NCBI RefSeq assembly: GCF_019665765.1
Contig: NZ_CP081150.1
Coordinates: 3,348,001 to 3,412,000, forward strand
Source: Deefgea tanakiae
GTDB lineage: Bacteria > Pseudomonadota > Gammaproteobacteria > Burkholderiales > Chitinibacteraceae
Length of the DNA: 64,000 nt
Direction: 5' to 3'
This document shows positions 45,285 to 56,800 of this stretch, one piece after another. Position numbers and translations under genes: made by a program. Below the pieces are notes generated by a model, which was given only the letters and a program-made list of their open reading frames with translations, was not told the origin of the DNA and did no database searches. Numbering within the stretch: position 1 is the first letter of the stretch; every line of letters starts with the position of its first letter.

Positions 45285-46412
45285 CTATAAACCACCATAA
45301 GAATGTAGGCCCGATAAAAACATATTGACGCCAATAAAGGCAAACGTTGTAACAAATAAACCAATCACCGCCCACCACGCCAGAATATCGCCGCGCCAGC
45401 CTTTAATCAGCCGTACATGTAACCATGCGGCGTAATTGAGCCAGACAATCAGCGCCCAAGTTTCTTTTGGATCCCAGCTCCAGTAGCCACCCCATGCATC
45501 AGCGGCCCACATTGCACCGAGTACAGTGGCAATCGTGAAGAATAAGAAGCCAACGGCGATGGCTTTGTACATTACTTCGCCTAAAGTGTCGTAACTAGGT
45601 AGCTTATCGGTCAAAATGCCGCGCGCCGATAAGAGTTGCGCGATGCCGAGCATAGAAGCGATTGCAAAACTACCGTAACCGACGAAATTGGCAGGTACGT
45701 GAATCTTCATCCACCATGATTGTAAGGCAGGGATTAGTGGCTGGATTTCATGCGCTTGACGATCTAATGAGTACCAGAGAATAAAACCAACGGCTGCAGA
45801 AATCACCAGCAAGACAAAAGCGCCCATGCTTTTGGCGGCAAATTTGCTTTCGTAATACAAGTACATCAAGGCTGTCATCAGACAGAACAAAATAAAGACT
45901 TCATACAAATTGGAGACTGGAATATGGCCTACATCGGCGCCGATGAGGTAGCTCTCGTACCAGCGTACCAGTTTCGAAATCATGGCAGCACCCGCTGCAG
46001 CCCAAGTGAGGCCGCAGGCAATACTGAGGGATGTGGCTGATTTTCGCAGTAAACCCACCCAATACATGATTGTGGCGAGGAAAAATAACACCGACATCCA
46101 CATCACCGCCGACTGGCTGGCGAGGACGTACTTCAACCAAAATGCGCTTTGACCTCGACTCAGGTCGCCATCGTATACGTTGATGGCGATCAGTGAGAGT
46201 ACGGCACAGACAGGGAAGAAAATGCGCATTGCGGGCCAAAACCAGCCAAACCAAATCAAGCCGGCCACCGTGCCGAGTAAAATACCCTGCTCGTAATAAT
46301 CGAGGTAGTTGTGATATTTTTGCCACGCGATTAGCGCGGTGCCGCAAATCACAATGCTAAAAAGCAAATCGATCCAGTTAAAGCGGCGGTTTTTTAAACT
46401 CAAGGTATTCAT
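45285..46412 (-). CDS. resC: Cytochrome c maturation protein ResC/CcsA
   Basis: The 375-residue membrane protein has about eight to ten helices. It carries the haem-handling WWD-type motif WGGYWSWDPKETWALIVWL near 305. The flanking histidines include one in KIHVPANFVGYGS and one in WLHVRLIKG. It forms the System II cytochrome c synthase with ResB, which attaches haem to CxxCH sites in the periplasm. The ATG at 46412 lies two bases after the ResB stop. Clients in the window are cytochrome c4 and the di-haem oxidoreductase. Confidence 0.9.
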   Translation of the reverse strand: MNTLSLKNRRFNWIDLLFSIVICGTALIAWQKYHNYLDYYEQGILLGTVAGLIWFGWFWPAMRIFFPVCAVLSLIAINVYDGDLSRGQSAFWLKYVLASQSAVMWMSVLFFLATIMYWVGLLRKSATSLSIACGLTWAAAGAAMISKLVRWYESYLIGADVGHIPVSNLYEVFILFCLMTALMYLYYESKFAAKSMGAFVLLVISAAVGFILWYSLDRQAHEIQPLIPALQSWWMKIHVPANFVGYGSFAIASMLGIAQLLSARGILTDKLPSYDTLGEVMYKAIAVGFLFFTIATVLGAMWAADAWGGYWSWDPKETWALIVWLNYAAWLHVRLIKGWRGDILAWWAVIGLFVTTFAFIGVNMFLSGLHSYGGL

Positions 46413-46414
46413 TT

Positions 46415-48448
46415 TCACGTGGCTCGGTGTGTTGGCTGGGTGGTTGAGGTCAGCGCGGCTATGTGCGCATCAAACTCACGGTCTAAATCGGCCGTTTTAC
46501 GATTACTACTCATCGCAATCAAGGTCTTACTTGGGGCAATGCGTACCCAAATCCGGTTTTCTCGGATGTAAAACATACAGAAAATACCCAAAATTAATAG
46601 TAGTGAGCCCAGATAAACCACATTCTTACCCGGTGAGCGGGTCAGTTGGAAACCACTGGATTTCACTTCATTAAAGCCATTGAGCACAAACAAGGTCGGT
46701 GAGCCGTAATCAAAAAGACTGCTCGTCGCCACCAAACTGTCCATTAGGAAACGATACTGTGCTTCGCTGACTGGAATGATTGCTAGTCCGGCTTGTTCTT
46801 GAGCGACATCCATGGCGTCAATCGCAGCACTTTGCAGCACTTTTAAGTAGGTTTGCGCAACCGTTTGACGTTGCTCTTTGGGGACTTTTTCATTCAAGAA
46901 CCGCTCAATGGCAGGGAAACCACCTTGGCTAAATTGAGTTAGTACGCCTTGGGTGATATCGGCAAATTGTGCTTCACCTTCTTTAGAGACGCCGCCGGCC
47001 TTGAGTGCTTTGGCTGCGGTGCGTTTAGCAATTTCAGCGTGGAGTTTTGGATTGAGTACGGCAGCTCTAAAGCGCATATAGCTATCAAGCTGCATATCTT
47101 CGTTGAGAGGTATACGTGTGAAGGCGAATGGGGCTGATACCTCTTTACGCATACCCGTCAAGAAATAGCTTGCATCTGCTTCGATAAAGGGTTGCATGTA
47201 GTTTTGGTATTCAACCGCTTGCCCCGCGTTATCGCGAACTTTGAATTGAATAGTTGGACCGAGATTACGTAAGTTTTTATCGCTTTTAACCGATTGTGCT
47301 GAGGCTAGTGCTGTTTGGAATTGACTCACTGCGACGGCCGAAGTGTCTTCCGCCGGTTTGTCGAGCGTTTCGATATTGAAAGGTCGTAAGTCACCGATTT
47401 CTAGGCGGTATTGTTCTTGGCCAATCTTGAGTTCGACTTCGCTTTGCGAGTTCGCCGCCAATTTAGATTGCTGATGCGTAGTGAGGTCCCACTGGATAAA
47501 GTCCAGACCAGAGCCTCCGTCACCAAAACTAGCTTGGTAAATCGCAACGCCATCGACGATCAAAGGATGATTGACTTTAACAGTGCCACTTTGCAGCAAG
47601 GCGCCCGTTTTCAAATCGAGCACATCGACATCGCTGGCAAATAGTTTTGGCATGCCGGTCGAGTAATGCTCAATATGGAATTTTTTTAGTTTGAGAACAA
47701 ACGGTAGTTCTTGGACGAAATAGCCATTGCCTGAATTCAGAAACACCACACTGGCTGAGCTGCCCTCGCTCAAATTGACATTGCCACGAAATGACAGGTT
47801 GTTTGCGGCGAGTCGTGATTGTTCTGGAATTTGGCTTTGTGGAATATTGCGTGTTTCTGAAGTCTTGATATTGAGCATTTCCATGACTTTGAGCGGCAAA
47901 TTGCCATCCATCAAGCCACCAATGCAGATCACCACAATCGCAGAATGGGTGAATAAATAGCCTAAGCGCTGCCAGCTGCCTTTTTTCGCCGCGACTAAAG
48001 TAGCGTCGCCGTCTGTACGCAAGCGATAGCGATAACCGTGTTCAGTCAGGTGGGCAAGAACTTGAGTTTGCTCGAGTGGTGCATCAGTTTCATGGTGATG
48101 TGACATCAGGCGCAGCGAGTTCTGGCTGGCTTTTTCACGGTAACCACGGATTTCGCGAATTAGCCCAGGGAAATGTCGCCAAATACACAAGCAAGTCGAA
48201 AAAACCAAAAAGGCCAGAATGACTAAAAACCAGACCGAGTGATAGACGTCAAAAAGGCCGAGTGGCTCAAAAATGCTGAACCAGAAATCACCAAACTCAA
48301 CGCGGTAATTTACATAGGGTTCATTTTGCTTAAGTACCGTACCAATGATTGAAGCAATCGCCAATATGGTCAGTAAGCTGATGGCAAAGCGCATTGACGA
48401 TAATAAATCGAACAAGGCGCGTCGAAATGAGGTGGATTTTTGTGTCAT
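46415..48448 (-). CDS. resB: Cytochrome c maturation protein ResB/Ccs1
   Basis: The 677-residue protein has a membrane helix near 18-38 (MRFAISLLTILAIASIIGTVL), a second and third (about 75-95 and 165-185), a large periplasmic domain (about 190-610) and a last helix near 625-645 (NVVYLGSLLLILGIFCMFY). This is the ResB layout, at normal length for Betaproteobacteria. It delivers reduced apocytochrome to ResC. It precedes resC directly. Confidence 0.9.
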   Translation of the reverse strand: MTQKSTSFRRALFDLLSSMRFAISLLTILAIASIIGTVLKQNEPYVNYRVEFGDFWFSIFEPLGLFDVYHSVWFLVILAFLVFSTCLCIWRHFPGLIREIRGYREKASQNSLRLMSHHHETDAPLEQTQVLAHLTEHGYRYRLRTDGDATLVAAKKGSWQRLGYLFTHSAIVVICIGGLMDGNLPLKVMEMLNIKTSETRNIPQSQIPEQSRLAANNLSFRGNVNLSEGSSASVVFLNSGNGYFVQELPFVLKLKKFHIEHYSTGMPKLFASDVDVLDLKTGALLQSGTVKVNHPLIVDGVAIYQASFGDGGSGLDFIQWDLTTHQQSKLAANSQSEVELKIGQEQYRLEIGDLRPFNIETLDKPAEDTSAVAVSQFQTALASAQSVKSDKNLRNLGPTIQFKVRDNAGQAVEYQNYMQPFIEADASYFLTGMRKEVSAPFAFTRIPLNEDMQLDSYMRFRAAVLNPKLHAEIAKRTAAKALKAGGVSKEGEAQFADITQGVLTQFSQGGFPAIERFLNEKVPKEQRQTVAQTYLKVLQSAAIDAMDVAQEQAGLAIIPVSEAQYRFLMDSLVATSSLFDYGSPTLFVLNGFNEVKSSGFQLTRSPGKNVVYLGSLLLILGIFCMFYIRENRIWVRIAPSKTLIAMSSNRKTADLDREFDAHIAALTSTTQPTHRAT

Positions 48449-48456
48449 TGTAAAAT

Positions 48457-48482
48457 CAAAAAAGGGGCGAATCGCCCCCTTT
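48457..48482 (-). terminator. Hairpin between cytochrome c4 and resB
   Basis: On the minus strand AGGGGGCGA-TTCGCCCCT is followed by TTTTTTGATTTT. It ends or reduces transcription from cytochrome c4 into resB. Confidence 0.75.
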
Positions 48483-48517
48483 AGTACGCGAAAACCGGAA
48501 TGAGTTCCGGGCGACGC

Positions 48518-49132
48518 TTAGTGAATCGATTGAATATACTCAGCGACGGCTTTTATTTCAGCATCAGACATCTTGGCTGCAATTTCCGTCATTGGTAAAT
48601 TATTGGTGCGTTCACCGTCGCGGAAGCCTTTTAGCTGAGCAATCGTATAAGCGCTGTGTTGACCCTTCATGAGTGGGTATTGCGATGGAATTCCTGCGCC
48701 AGCTGGGCCATGACAGGCCATACAGGCTGGAACACTCTTCGCAGCAATACCACCGCGATAGATTTTCTTACCGGCTTCAATCAATGCTTTATCCGACGCA
48801 CCACGCTGTTTTGGCTTTTGCTGGCTAAAATAGGCTGCAACGTTGGCCATATCAGCATCAGACAATGGCGTTGCCATTCCGAGCATAATGGCATTTTTAC
48901 GCTTTTGGCTCTTGAATTCTTGCAACTGTTTAATGATATATTCTGGGTGTTGTCCAGCAAGACTAGGATTGGCGCTGGCCGCGCTGTTTCCATCTACACC
49001 GTGACAGGCTGCGCAGACTTGATCAGCGATAACCTTGCCCTTGCTAGGATCGCCTTTTAAATTGGCCGCAAAAACGGCTGGTGACATCATCAAAAGTGCT
49101 GTAATGCTCACTGCAACAGACATGCTGCGCAT
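48518..49132 (-). CDS. Cytochrome c4 (di-haem)
   Basis: The 204-residue protein has a signal peptide (about 1-22, FAA) and two cytochrome c domains: CAACHG near 40 and CMACHG near 137. Each is followed by a Met ligand segment (LGMATPL, LPMTEIAAKM). This doubling is the mark of cytochrome c4, an electron carrier from bc1 to terminal oxidases. GGGAGCGG lies before the ATG at 49132, so an upstream frame start is rejected. It sits before resB and resC and opposite engB, as in Neisseria. Confidence 0.9.
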   Translation of the reverse strand: MRSMSVAVSITALLMMSPAVFAANLKGDPSKGKVIADQVCAACHGVDGNSAASANPSLAGQHPEYIIKQLQEFKSQKRKNAIMLGMATPLSDADMANVAAYFSQQKPKQRGASDKALIEAGKKIYRGGIAAKSVPACMACHGPAGAGIPSQYPLMKGQHSAYTIAQLKGFRDGERTNNLPMTEIAAKMSDAEIKAVAEYIQSIH

Positions 49133-49241
49133 AAATCCGCTCCCGTATGTGGAGTACGTCGGTCTAAGGTGCCGACGATAATCATGTAAATACTGGTATT
49201 CTATAGCAAGACTCCGATACAAACCACAATGGCACCCACAG

Positions 49242-49880
49242 ATGTCCCTATTTCAAGGTCTACAGTTCCTCACAACTGTAAATGATTTAAAAACTTTACC
49301 GCATGAAGGTGTAGAAGTCGCCTTTGCGGGACGCTCGAACGCGGGGAAATCAAGCGCGATTAATACGCTCGCCAATATTACCCGCTTAGCTTATGTCTCT
49401 AAAACACCAGGTCGTACGCAACACATCAATTATTTTGATTTTGGCAATGAGCGTCGTCTCGTCGACTTGCCTGGCTATGGCTATGCAGAAGTACCAGAGC
49501 GTATTCGTAAGCACTGGCAAGGCTTGCTGGCGCAGTATTTATCGCATCGCGATAATTTAATTGGCCTCGTACTCATCATGGATAGTCGCCGTCCTTTGAC
49601 AGAGCTTGACCGTAATATGCTGGCTTGGTTTAGACCTACCGGAAAGCCAATTCACTGTGTACTGACTAAATCCGATAAATTAAATAATCAAGAAAAAGCG
49701 TTAGCGCTGCGAACAGTGAAAGCCGAATTTGCTGATGACGCAATGATTACGGTTCAATTGTTTTCTAGTTTGAAAAAGCAGGGCGTTGATGAGGTTGAGC
49801 AGGTTGTTGGTGGCTGGTTTGCAGCTGCCACCGAGTTGCAAGAGGGCGTTGAACCGACAGGCGGCGACTCAATTTCTTGA
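49242..49880 (+). CDS. engB: Ribosome assembly GTPase EngB/YsxC
   Basis: The 212-residue GTPase has a G1 loop [14 protein letters not shown] (about 30-43), the G2/switch region [13 protein letters not shown]3 [10 protein letters not shown] and G4 TKSDKL (near 145). It is required for assembly of the 50S subunit. The length is normal and it stands divergent from cytochrome c4 with about 110 bases between. Confidence 0.95.
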   Translation: MSLFQGLQFLTTVNDLKTLPHEGVEVAFAGRSNAGKSSAINTLANITRLAYVSKTPGRTQHINYFDFGNERRLVDLPGYGYAEVPERIRKHWQGLLAQYLSHRDNLIGLVLIMDSRRPLTELDRNMLAWFRPTGKPIHCVLTKSDKLNNQEKALALRTVKAEFADDAMITVQLFSSLKKQGVDEVEQVVGGWFAAATELQEGVEPTGGDSIS

Positions 49881-49978
49881 TGTTTTGTTTAGAAAAACTA
49901 TCTTAATCAGAGGTGCGCCCCTGCACCTCCCGCTTTTCCTCCCTGAGCGGGGCTTCGTTATGACGAGGCGCTCTATAT

Positions 49979-50019
49979 AGCCCCGATCTGGCACGTTTCT
50001 GGTCGGGGTTTCTTTTTTT
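49979..50019 (+). terminator. Terminator downstream of engB
   Basis: CCCCGA and TCGGGG flank a long loop and are followed by TTTCTTTTTTT. Between engB and pilG (333 bases) only this and a second GC-rich palindromic patch (CCCCTGCACCTCCC...GCGGGGC) are seen. Confidence 0.7.
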
Positions 50020-50115
50020 ATGCTCATTTCATGTGCAGTTTGGCGGTAAATGCCAACACCTGCCGTTATTAGCCTTGTCTAATATCTCTCGCAGGCATTA
50101 TGATTTTCCACTACG

Positions 50116-50121
50116 TATAAT
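50116..50121 (+). promoter_or_regulatory. Candidate -10 of the Chp operon
   Basis: TATAAT lies about 95 bases before pilG. The position 17 bases upstream reads AGGCAT, a poor -35, so this call is weak. A nearby ACCT-GCCGT-AGGT palindrome follows it. Confidence 0.3.
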
Positions 50122-50213
50122 CTGTTCATCTGTTCACCTGCCGTAGGTGTACTATCTGACAGCGCTGAGTTGGCAATGAAATCGGTCTTAGTCGACCAGT
50201 AATGGGGAAATCT

Positions 50214-50600
50214 ATGTCTAGTCTTGCTGGTATTAAGGTGATGGTTATCGATGACAGCAATACCATTCGACGCAGCGCTGAAATATTCTTAGGGCAAGCT
50301 GGCTGCACTGTGATTTTGGCTGAAGATGGGTTTGATGCTTTGGCTAAAATTACGGATAACCACCCCGATGTGATTTTTGTGGATGTAATGATGCCTCGTC
50401 TAGACGGTTATCAGACTTGCGCCTTAATTAAAAAGAACCCGCGCTTCAAATCGACTCCAGTGGTGATGTTGTCTTCAAAAGATGGTTTGTTTGACCGCGC
50501 TCGTGGGCGCATGGTCGGCTCTGATGAATACTTAACCAAACCGTTTACCAAAGACAGCCTATTGGCAGCCGTTGGCACTCACGCGACGAGTGCAACCTAA
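50214..50600 (+). CDS. pilG: Twitching-motility response regulator PilG
   Basis: The 128-residue single-domain receiver has acidic residues in VMVIDDSN, phospho-Asp in VIFVDVMMPRLDG and Lys in YLTKPF. It lacks an output domain. In the Chp system PilG is phosphorylated by ChpA and promotes pilus extension. GGGGA before the ATG at 50214 favours this start over one four codons upstream. It opens the operon pilGHIJ-chpA. Confidence 0.92.
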   Translation: MSSLAGIKVMVIDDSNTIRRSAEIFLGQAGCTVILAEDGFDALAKITDNHPDVIFVDVMMPRLDGYQTCALIKKNPRFKSTPVVMLSSKDGLFDRARGRMVGSDEYLTKPFTKDSLLAAVGTHATSAT

Positions 50601-50624
50601 TTTAAAACTAATGGACTTTAAGCT

Positions 50625-50987
50625 ATGACGATCAAAAAGATTCTGATTGTGGACGACTCGCCAACCGAGCGTCATTTTCTTGGTGAGTTACTCACTAAGA
50701 ACGGATTTCAAATTATTACCTTAGAGTCGGGCGAAGAAGCTGTCGCTCGTACTAAAGAAATTATGCCTGATTTGATTTTGATGGACGTTGTGATGCCTGG
50801 AATGAATGGTTTCCAAGCTACACGCACTATTACGCGTGATGATGCGACTAAAAATATTCCAATCATCATGTGTACTTCGAAAAATCAAGAAACTGATATG
50901 GTTTGGGCCAAGCGCCAAGGTGCTACCGAATATGTGGTTAAGCCTGTCGATCCACAAGAATTGCTGAATAAAATCGCATCGCTATAA
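50625..50987 (+). CDS. pilH: Twitching-motility response regulator PilH
   Basis: The 120-residue receiver has ILIVDDSPTER, phospho-Asp in LILMDVVMPGMNG, IIMCTSK and YVVKPVD. PilH acts opposite to PilG in pilus retraction control. It follows pilG by 24 bases. All phosphorylation residues are intact. Confidence 0.92.
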   Translation: MTIKKILIVDDSPTERHFLGELLTKNGFQIITLESGEEAVARTKEIMPDLILMDVVMPGMNGFQATRTITRDDATKNIPIIMCTSKNQETDMVWAKRQGATEYVVKPVDPQELLNKIASL

Positions 50988-51010
50988 GGCGAAGTGATTG
51001 AGGGCGTCAT

Positions 51011-51538
51011 ATGGCTAAGCGAATCACTGCGCGAGTAAGTTTGCGTGAGTACCAGCAAGGGGTAATGCAGCGTCTACAAACGGCGACGACAGTGGCGCAG
51101 GTGGATGCTCGCTTGGGTTTGCAAATCGGCAATGATAATTGGTTGGTTGATTTGGCAGATGTTTCTGAAGTGATGCCCATGCCTTCTGTCACCGGCGTGC
51201 CGCTTGCGCACTCGTGGTTTAAGGGCGTGGCTAATATTCGCGGTAATTTGGTGAGCGTGGTTGATTTACCTGCGTTTTTTGGTCAGCAACATCAAGGGTT
51301 TACTTTGCTTGCTCGCTTGGTTCTGCTGCAGCCACGCCACCTACCGCACGCTTCGGTGTTGGTAAATAAAATGATGGGTTTGAAGCATTTGGCTGACTTA
51401 GAGCAAGAAGCGCTTGAAGGAACTGAACCGGCTTGGGTGGGGGGCAAATACAAAGATGCTGCCGGCCAGTCGTGGAAGGTCTTGGATGTGGTGAAATTAG
51501 TGAATGAGCCTGCATTTTTGCAGACTGGGATTGCATAA
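51011..51538 (+). CDS. pilI: CheW-like adaptor PilI
   Basis: The 175-residue protein is a CheW-fold protein with LQIGNDNWLVDLADVSEVMP, GVPLAHSWFKGVANIRGNLVSVVDLP and a conserved RGN loop. It couples PilJ to the ChpA kinase. It lies between pilH and pilJ in the usual order. Confidence 0.9.
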   Translation: MAKRITARVSLREYQQGVMQRLQTATTVAQVDARLGLQIGNDNWLVDLADVSEVMPMPSVTGVPLAHSWFKGVANIRGNLVSVVDLPAFFGQQHQGFTLLARLVLLQPRHLPHASVLVNKMMGLKHLADLEQEALEGTEPAWVGGKYKDAAGQSWKVLDVVKLVNEPAFLQTGIA

Positions 51539-51577
51539 AAAAATCAAAAGTCACTCTGGGGTGGCGCGGGAGGTAGC

Positions 51578-53761
51578 ATGGCAGTGATGGATCGCATCAA
51601 GGGCTTGTTTTCTGGTAGTGACAAGGCTGGCAAATCTCGGCCGGGTGAAAATAAAAAATCATTCGACCCATCTAGAACAACTTGGATTCTTGATAAAATT
51701 CGTTTGCCAGAAGGCGATGATGTTCAGTCGCTTAAGCCGATTCCATTGATTGGTCACCTGCCTGCACGTCAGCAAATGGCAATTTTCCTGGTTGCAATGG
51801 TGCTGAGTGTGGCTTTGTTCGCCGTAACTGCATTTCTTTCTTTCCGTTCGAGCAGTATCAATGCGGATAATCAAGCCACTGCGACTGAGATGCAGATGTT
51901 GTCGCAGCGTATTGCTCGTGCGTCAACACAGGCCGTGCGTGGTAATCCAGAAGCATTTAAGGTGTTGGACGAGTCTTATAATCGATTTAATGACAGTTTG
52001 AATCGTCTTATGGATGGTCAAAGTGCTTGGAATATTTTTCAAGTATCAGGTGCTGAGCAATTAGCGCTCATTGAAACGGTTTGGAACACTTCGTTTCGTC
52101 CAAACCCAAGTCGACCAACTGTAGATACAATTTTGAAACAAAAATCGGCGCTGATGGCGGTGGGTAATAGCGTTGAAGGTATTAATAGCAATGATGCCAA
52201 ACTATTAGAGCAAACTCAGCAGTTCGCCTCGCTTCTTGCTGATAGTGGCGGTACTTTGCGAGAATTAGATTATGCCAATCAGTTGGCGATGTTATCGCAG
52301 CGAACTTCTAAAAATGCCAATGCAATGTTGGCAGGTGAGTTGATTAATCCTGAGGTGGTCTTCTTGCTCGGTAAGGATGTATCAACATTTAACGAGATTG
52401 TTCTTTCGTTTTTGGACGGCAATCCAGATCTACAAATTCGCCCTGTAACGACCACAGAAATGGCGAAGAAATTAGAGCAAATTCAGGTTCTATTTAAAGA
52501 TTTCGAAGTGGTGGTGAGCGCGTTCTCGAAGAATATGCAGCCGCTGGTCAACACGCGCTTGGCCAATCAAGCGATTGTTCGTGATTCAGAAAAATTACTC
52601 ACTGATACAAAATCACTGGCTGAGCAATACAGCAACTCAGTGGGTGGTGTTGTAGTTACTATTGTTGAGGTGATTCTGATTGCAATCGCCTTGGCTTCAT
52701 TGTTGTTGTTGGTTCGAGTATTCAATCAAGAGTCAGTGAAACGTCGTTTGGCTTCAGAGTCTGAAAACCGTAAGAATCAGGATGCGATTTTGCGATTGCT
52801 GAATGAAATGGGCGATTTGGCTGATGGTGACTTGACCATTCGTGCATCGGTGACTGAGGACTTAACGGGCGCAATTGCCGACTCGATTAACTTTACGATT
52901 GAAGAGTTACGGACACTGATTACCGGTATTAACCGTGCCACTGAAAAGGTTAACGCATCTTCCGCAGAAGCTCAGCAAATTTCTACTGAGTTGTTGTCTG
53001 CGGCAGAGCGCCAATCGCGTGAGATTGAAACTACGAACCGCAATGTGGCGCAAATCGTTAGCTCGATTCAAGGTGTTTCAAGTACCGCTGCTGAATCGGC
53101 TAACGTGGCGAAAACATCGCTCTCTGCCGCTGAGCTGGGTGCAGAGGCGGTAAATAATCAGATTAAAGGGATGGGCGAGATTCGTGAGCAGATTCAAGAA
53201 ACTGCGAAGCGAATTAAACGTCTTGGTGAATCGTCGCAAGAGATTGGTGAAATCGTTGAATTGATTTCCGACATTACCGAACAGACCAACGTATTGGCAT
53301 TGAACGCCGCGATTCAGGCCGCAGCAGCGGGTGAGGCGGGTCGAGGCTTCTCAGTGGTTGCGGAAGAGGTTCAGCGCCTTGCTGAGCGTTCAGGCGAGGC
53401 AACTAAACAGATCGGTGCGATTGTGAAAACGATTCAGGCCGATACCCACGATGCGGTTGCTGCGATGGAATTGTCTACGCAAGGTGTGGTTGAGGGGGCA
53501 AAACTCTCTGATGCTGCGGGTAATGCGCTAGCCGAGATTGGTAAAGTTTCTCGTGAATTGGCAAGGTTGATTGGTTCGATTGCCCATGAAACTGAAGATC
53601 AAACTCAATTGGCAAGCCAAGTTAGTCATACGATGCGTGACATCTTGTCGATTACTGAGCAAACCACTGCCGGTACGCAACAGTCTGCCGTTGCGGTAGG
53701 CCAATTGACTGGCCTCGCTGCAGAGCTGAAAGCATCGGTTTCTGGTTTCAAACTGTCCTAA
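51578..53761 (+). CDS. pilJ: Pilus chemoreceptor PilJ
   Basis: The 727-residue receptor has a cytoplasmic N-terminal tail, a membrane helix near 64-88, a periplasmic PilJ sensor domain (about 90-350) and a second helix near 354-378. The signalling domain has the tip [25 protein letters not shown]. It is longer at the N-terminus than some PilJ proteins because of a charged 60-residue tail. It senses pilus retraction or surface contact in known systems. Confidence 0.92.
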   Translation: MAVMDRIKGLFSGSDKAGKSRPGENKKSFDPSRTTWILDKIRLPEGDDVQSLKPIPLIGHLPARQQMAIFLVAMVLSVALFAVTAFLSFRSSSINADNQATATEMQMLSQRIARASTQAVRGNPEAFKVLDESYNRFNDSLNRLMDGQSAWNIFQVSGAEQLALIETVWNTSFRPNPSRPTVDTILKQKSALMAVGNSVEGINSNDAKLLEQTQQFASLLADSGGTLRELDYANQLAMLSQRTSKNANAMLAGELINPEVVFLLGKDVSTFNEIVLSFLDGNPDLQIRPVTTTEMAKKLEQIQVLFKDFEVVVSAFSKNMQPLVNTRLANQAIVRDSEKLLTDTKSLAEQYSNSVGGVVVTIVEVILIAIALASLLLLVRVFNQESVKRRLASESENRKNQDAILRLLNEMGDLADGDLTIRASVTEDLTGAIADSINFTIEELRTLITGINRATEKVNASSAEAQQISTELLSAAERQSREIETTNRNVAQIVSSIQGVSSTAAESANVAKTSLSAAELGAEAVNNQIKGMGEIREQIQETAKRIKRLGESSQEIGEIVELISDITEQTNVLALNAAIQAAAAGEAGRGFSVVAEEVQRLAERSGEATKQIGAIVKTIQADTHDAVAAMELSTQGVVEGAKLSDAAGNALAEIGKVSRELARLIGSIAHETEDQTQLASQVSHTMRDILSITEQTTAGTQQSAVAVGQLTGLAAELKASVSGFKLS

Positions 53762-53812
53762 TAATCTCCAGACCGACCTATTAAAGGTCGGTCTTCATCA
53801 TGGAGCCCCGCC

Positions 53813-56800
53813 ATGAGTATGCACACCGAATTTGATAAGGGCTCTTTGTTGTGGGTCAAGGCTGAAATTGATAGCACCTTGGCTCGCGCCAGTGATGCAC
53901 TTTCGCAATACACCACCAACAAAGATGCCGCAGTACTAAAACACGCAAAAACTCATTTGCACCAAGCCTATGGTGCGCTTGATTTGGTTGAGTTGACGGG
54001 CTTGGCTCGTTTTTGCGAGGAAGTTGAGCAGCTGATTTTGGTTTTAGAAAATGGTGAGCTGGATGAAGTTGGCTTACCCTTGGCGCTGCGCGCAATTCAA
54101 GAAATTGGCCAATACTTAGACCGCTTAACAGCGGGCATGCCAAATATTCCATTATCGTTGCTACCCACTTTCCGCGAAGTAGCTCAATTGCGTTCGGCTA
54201 ATCCTTCCGGCTCAGAGCTGTATTTTCCGCAGTTCTTATTAAATATGCCTGCAGGCTTGCCACACAAAACAGCAAATGCGGCTGAAATGGTGCAAGTTAT
54301 TAAACAGCAGCGCATGCGCTATGAAAGTGGTTTATTGCGTTGGCTAAAGGGGCAAAAAGAAGTCGCTCCGGTGATGGCGGCCAGTCTGGCTGAGTTGGCA
54401 AAGCATCAAACCAGTACCTTGCCCCGCAATTTTTGGTGGTCAGCAGCAGCCTTAGTGGATGGACTTGCTACTAATCGAGCCGAGTTTGATTTAGATCCAC
54501 AGCAAGTGTTACTGCGTTTAAATTTACAAATCCGTAGATTGGCGGATGGCTCAAGCAAAGTCGCTGAGCGATTGTTTCGCGATATATTGTATTTACTACC
54601 GCAATTAGATTGCGATAGCCCATTGGCGCGCCGTCTCGCTATCGATTTTGATTTAAGTGATCTCTTTCCAAACGCCCAAACGGTGATGTCTGCTGAGGCG
54701 ATGGCAGCCGAGCAAATCGCACGCTCATTGCGAGATGAATTGTCTTTGGCCAAAGACACGTGGTCACGTGTTGCCGCTGGCCATTTAGAAAAAACCTCTA
54801 CAGTTCGCCAATTGATTCAGCAATTAGCTGAGAAATCAAAACCACTCCATATCGATGGTTTGGGTGAGCTATGGGATGGCTTATCTACGGCGGTATCGCA
54901 AGGTCAGGCTAGTCAAGACTTAGCGCTAGAAATTGCAACAGGTTTGTTGCTTGCTGATAATGCCCTCGCTATTTATCCAAGTCATGCGGATGATTTTGCT
55001 CAGCAAGTCACGGCCTTATTGCGTCGATTACTTGATCCAAGTGCGAGCAATGAGTTGCCGCATCTTGATGAAATTAGCCGTGAGGCACAAGATCGTCTAC
55101 TGCTGTCGCAACTTGCTGTTGAGATGCGTAGCAATTTATTGTCTATTGAAGAAATCTTGGATGCATTTTTCCGAAATGCCCAAGAGCGTGAAGCCTTAGT
55201 TGAAATCGAGCCGATGCTGCGTCAGGTACAAGGCGCACTGATGATGCTCGATAGACAAACTGCAGTGGATCTCACTCATGAATGCCTAGTGCGTATTTCA
55301 CATCATGCAGGGGCACAGACCAATCCTGAGCTTCACGAGCTTGAAGAGTTAGCAGAGGCTTTGTCGGCGCTTGGATTCTATGTCAATGATTTGGCGCAAG
55401 AGCGTGATGATGAGGCGGCACTACTCCCCTTACTGCAACGCCTAACGGGGCGCGAGGCAGCAGTTGCCATCGTCGATGAATTCGTTGCGCTGGAAGCAGA
55501 GCCTGAACTGACATCTGTTGAGCCATTGCCTGTGGCAGAGCCTGAGTCAGTTCCTGAGTCGCGCGCGATGCCAATTTCAGAAGCGGCGATTGATGCTGAG
55601 TTGCTTGAGGTTTATCTCGAAGAAGCCGTTGAAGTCTTGGCGACAATTGAAAGTCAGCAAGTTCTACTGCATAGCAACCCACAAAATCGTGAAGCCTTTA
55701 CTACGATGCGCCGTAGTTTCCATACGCTCAAAGGTAGTGGACGGATGGTGGGCTTGTACCAATTGGGTGAAGTAGCTTGGTCAATTGAACAGCTGCTCAA
55801 TAAATGGCTGCAACTGGATAAACCTGCGTCAGAACGCCTATTAGCCTTGCTTGATTTCACCCATCTGGCCTTTGTGGGCTGGGTTGACCAATTACAGAAA
55901 AATGGTCATGTTGAGGTTGAAGCCAGCGCGATAGATGCTGAAGCATTAGCGTTACGTAGTGAAGTCGATGTCGCTGATGATGAGGATGATCTCGACGTTA
56001 GCGCACCTGCTGTAGAAGTCGAAATGGCAGTGTCTAATGATATCCAAATTGGCGATGTCACTGTTTCGGCAACTTTGTTTACTATTTTCTGCGAAGAAGC
56101 ACGGAAATACTTAAGCGCTTTGTCGCACGGTGTTGAGGTCTTGGCTGAATCCGGTGAGGTGGATGCCAACTTTATTTTGGCAGCACATACCCTAGGGGGG
56201 ATCACCTCTACGGCTGGCTTCCGGCCTCAAGGTGAGCTTGCATACGCTGTAGAACATGCTCTGCAACAACAATTACATATTGGGCGTGAGCAAGTGCCCT
56301 TGTTCTCCGAAGCAGTCAATCAACTGCATGGCATGATGGACAGTATTTTTGCCGAGCAAGTGCCTACGACGGCTCCCGATGTGATTGCACGCTTGGAAGC
56401 CTTACAAGCTGAAGCAGTCGAAATGATTCTTGAGGAGGAGCCGAGTTCAGTTATTGAGCCTGAGTCAACTGTAGTCATTGATGCTGTGGATGACGAAGTG
56501 GCTTTGGTGGATTTAGTTGAAGAAACGCTGGCTGTTCAAGAAGCTGAAGCGACTGAATTGATGGCGTTTGATTTGCCTGCGATTGATTTGAATCTTGATG
56601 AGTTAGAGCTTGGTCTGGATGCAACAGATTTAACGTATTCTGCTGATGCTTTAGGACTGACGGTCCCATCCGAAACCGAAACCGAAACCGAAACCGAAAC
56701 CGAAACCGAAACCGAAACCGAAACCGAAACCGAAACCGCCCCTTTCATTGCAACAGAGATGAGCGAGGCCTTACTGCCCGCGCTTGATTTAAGTCGGAGT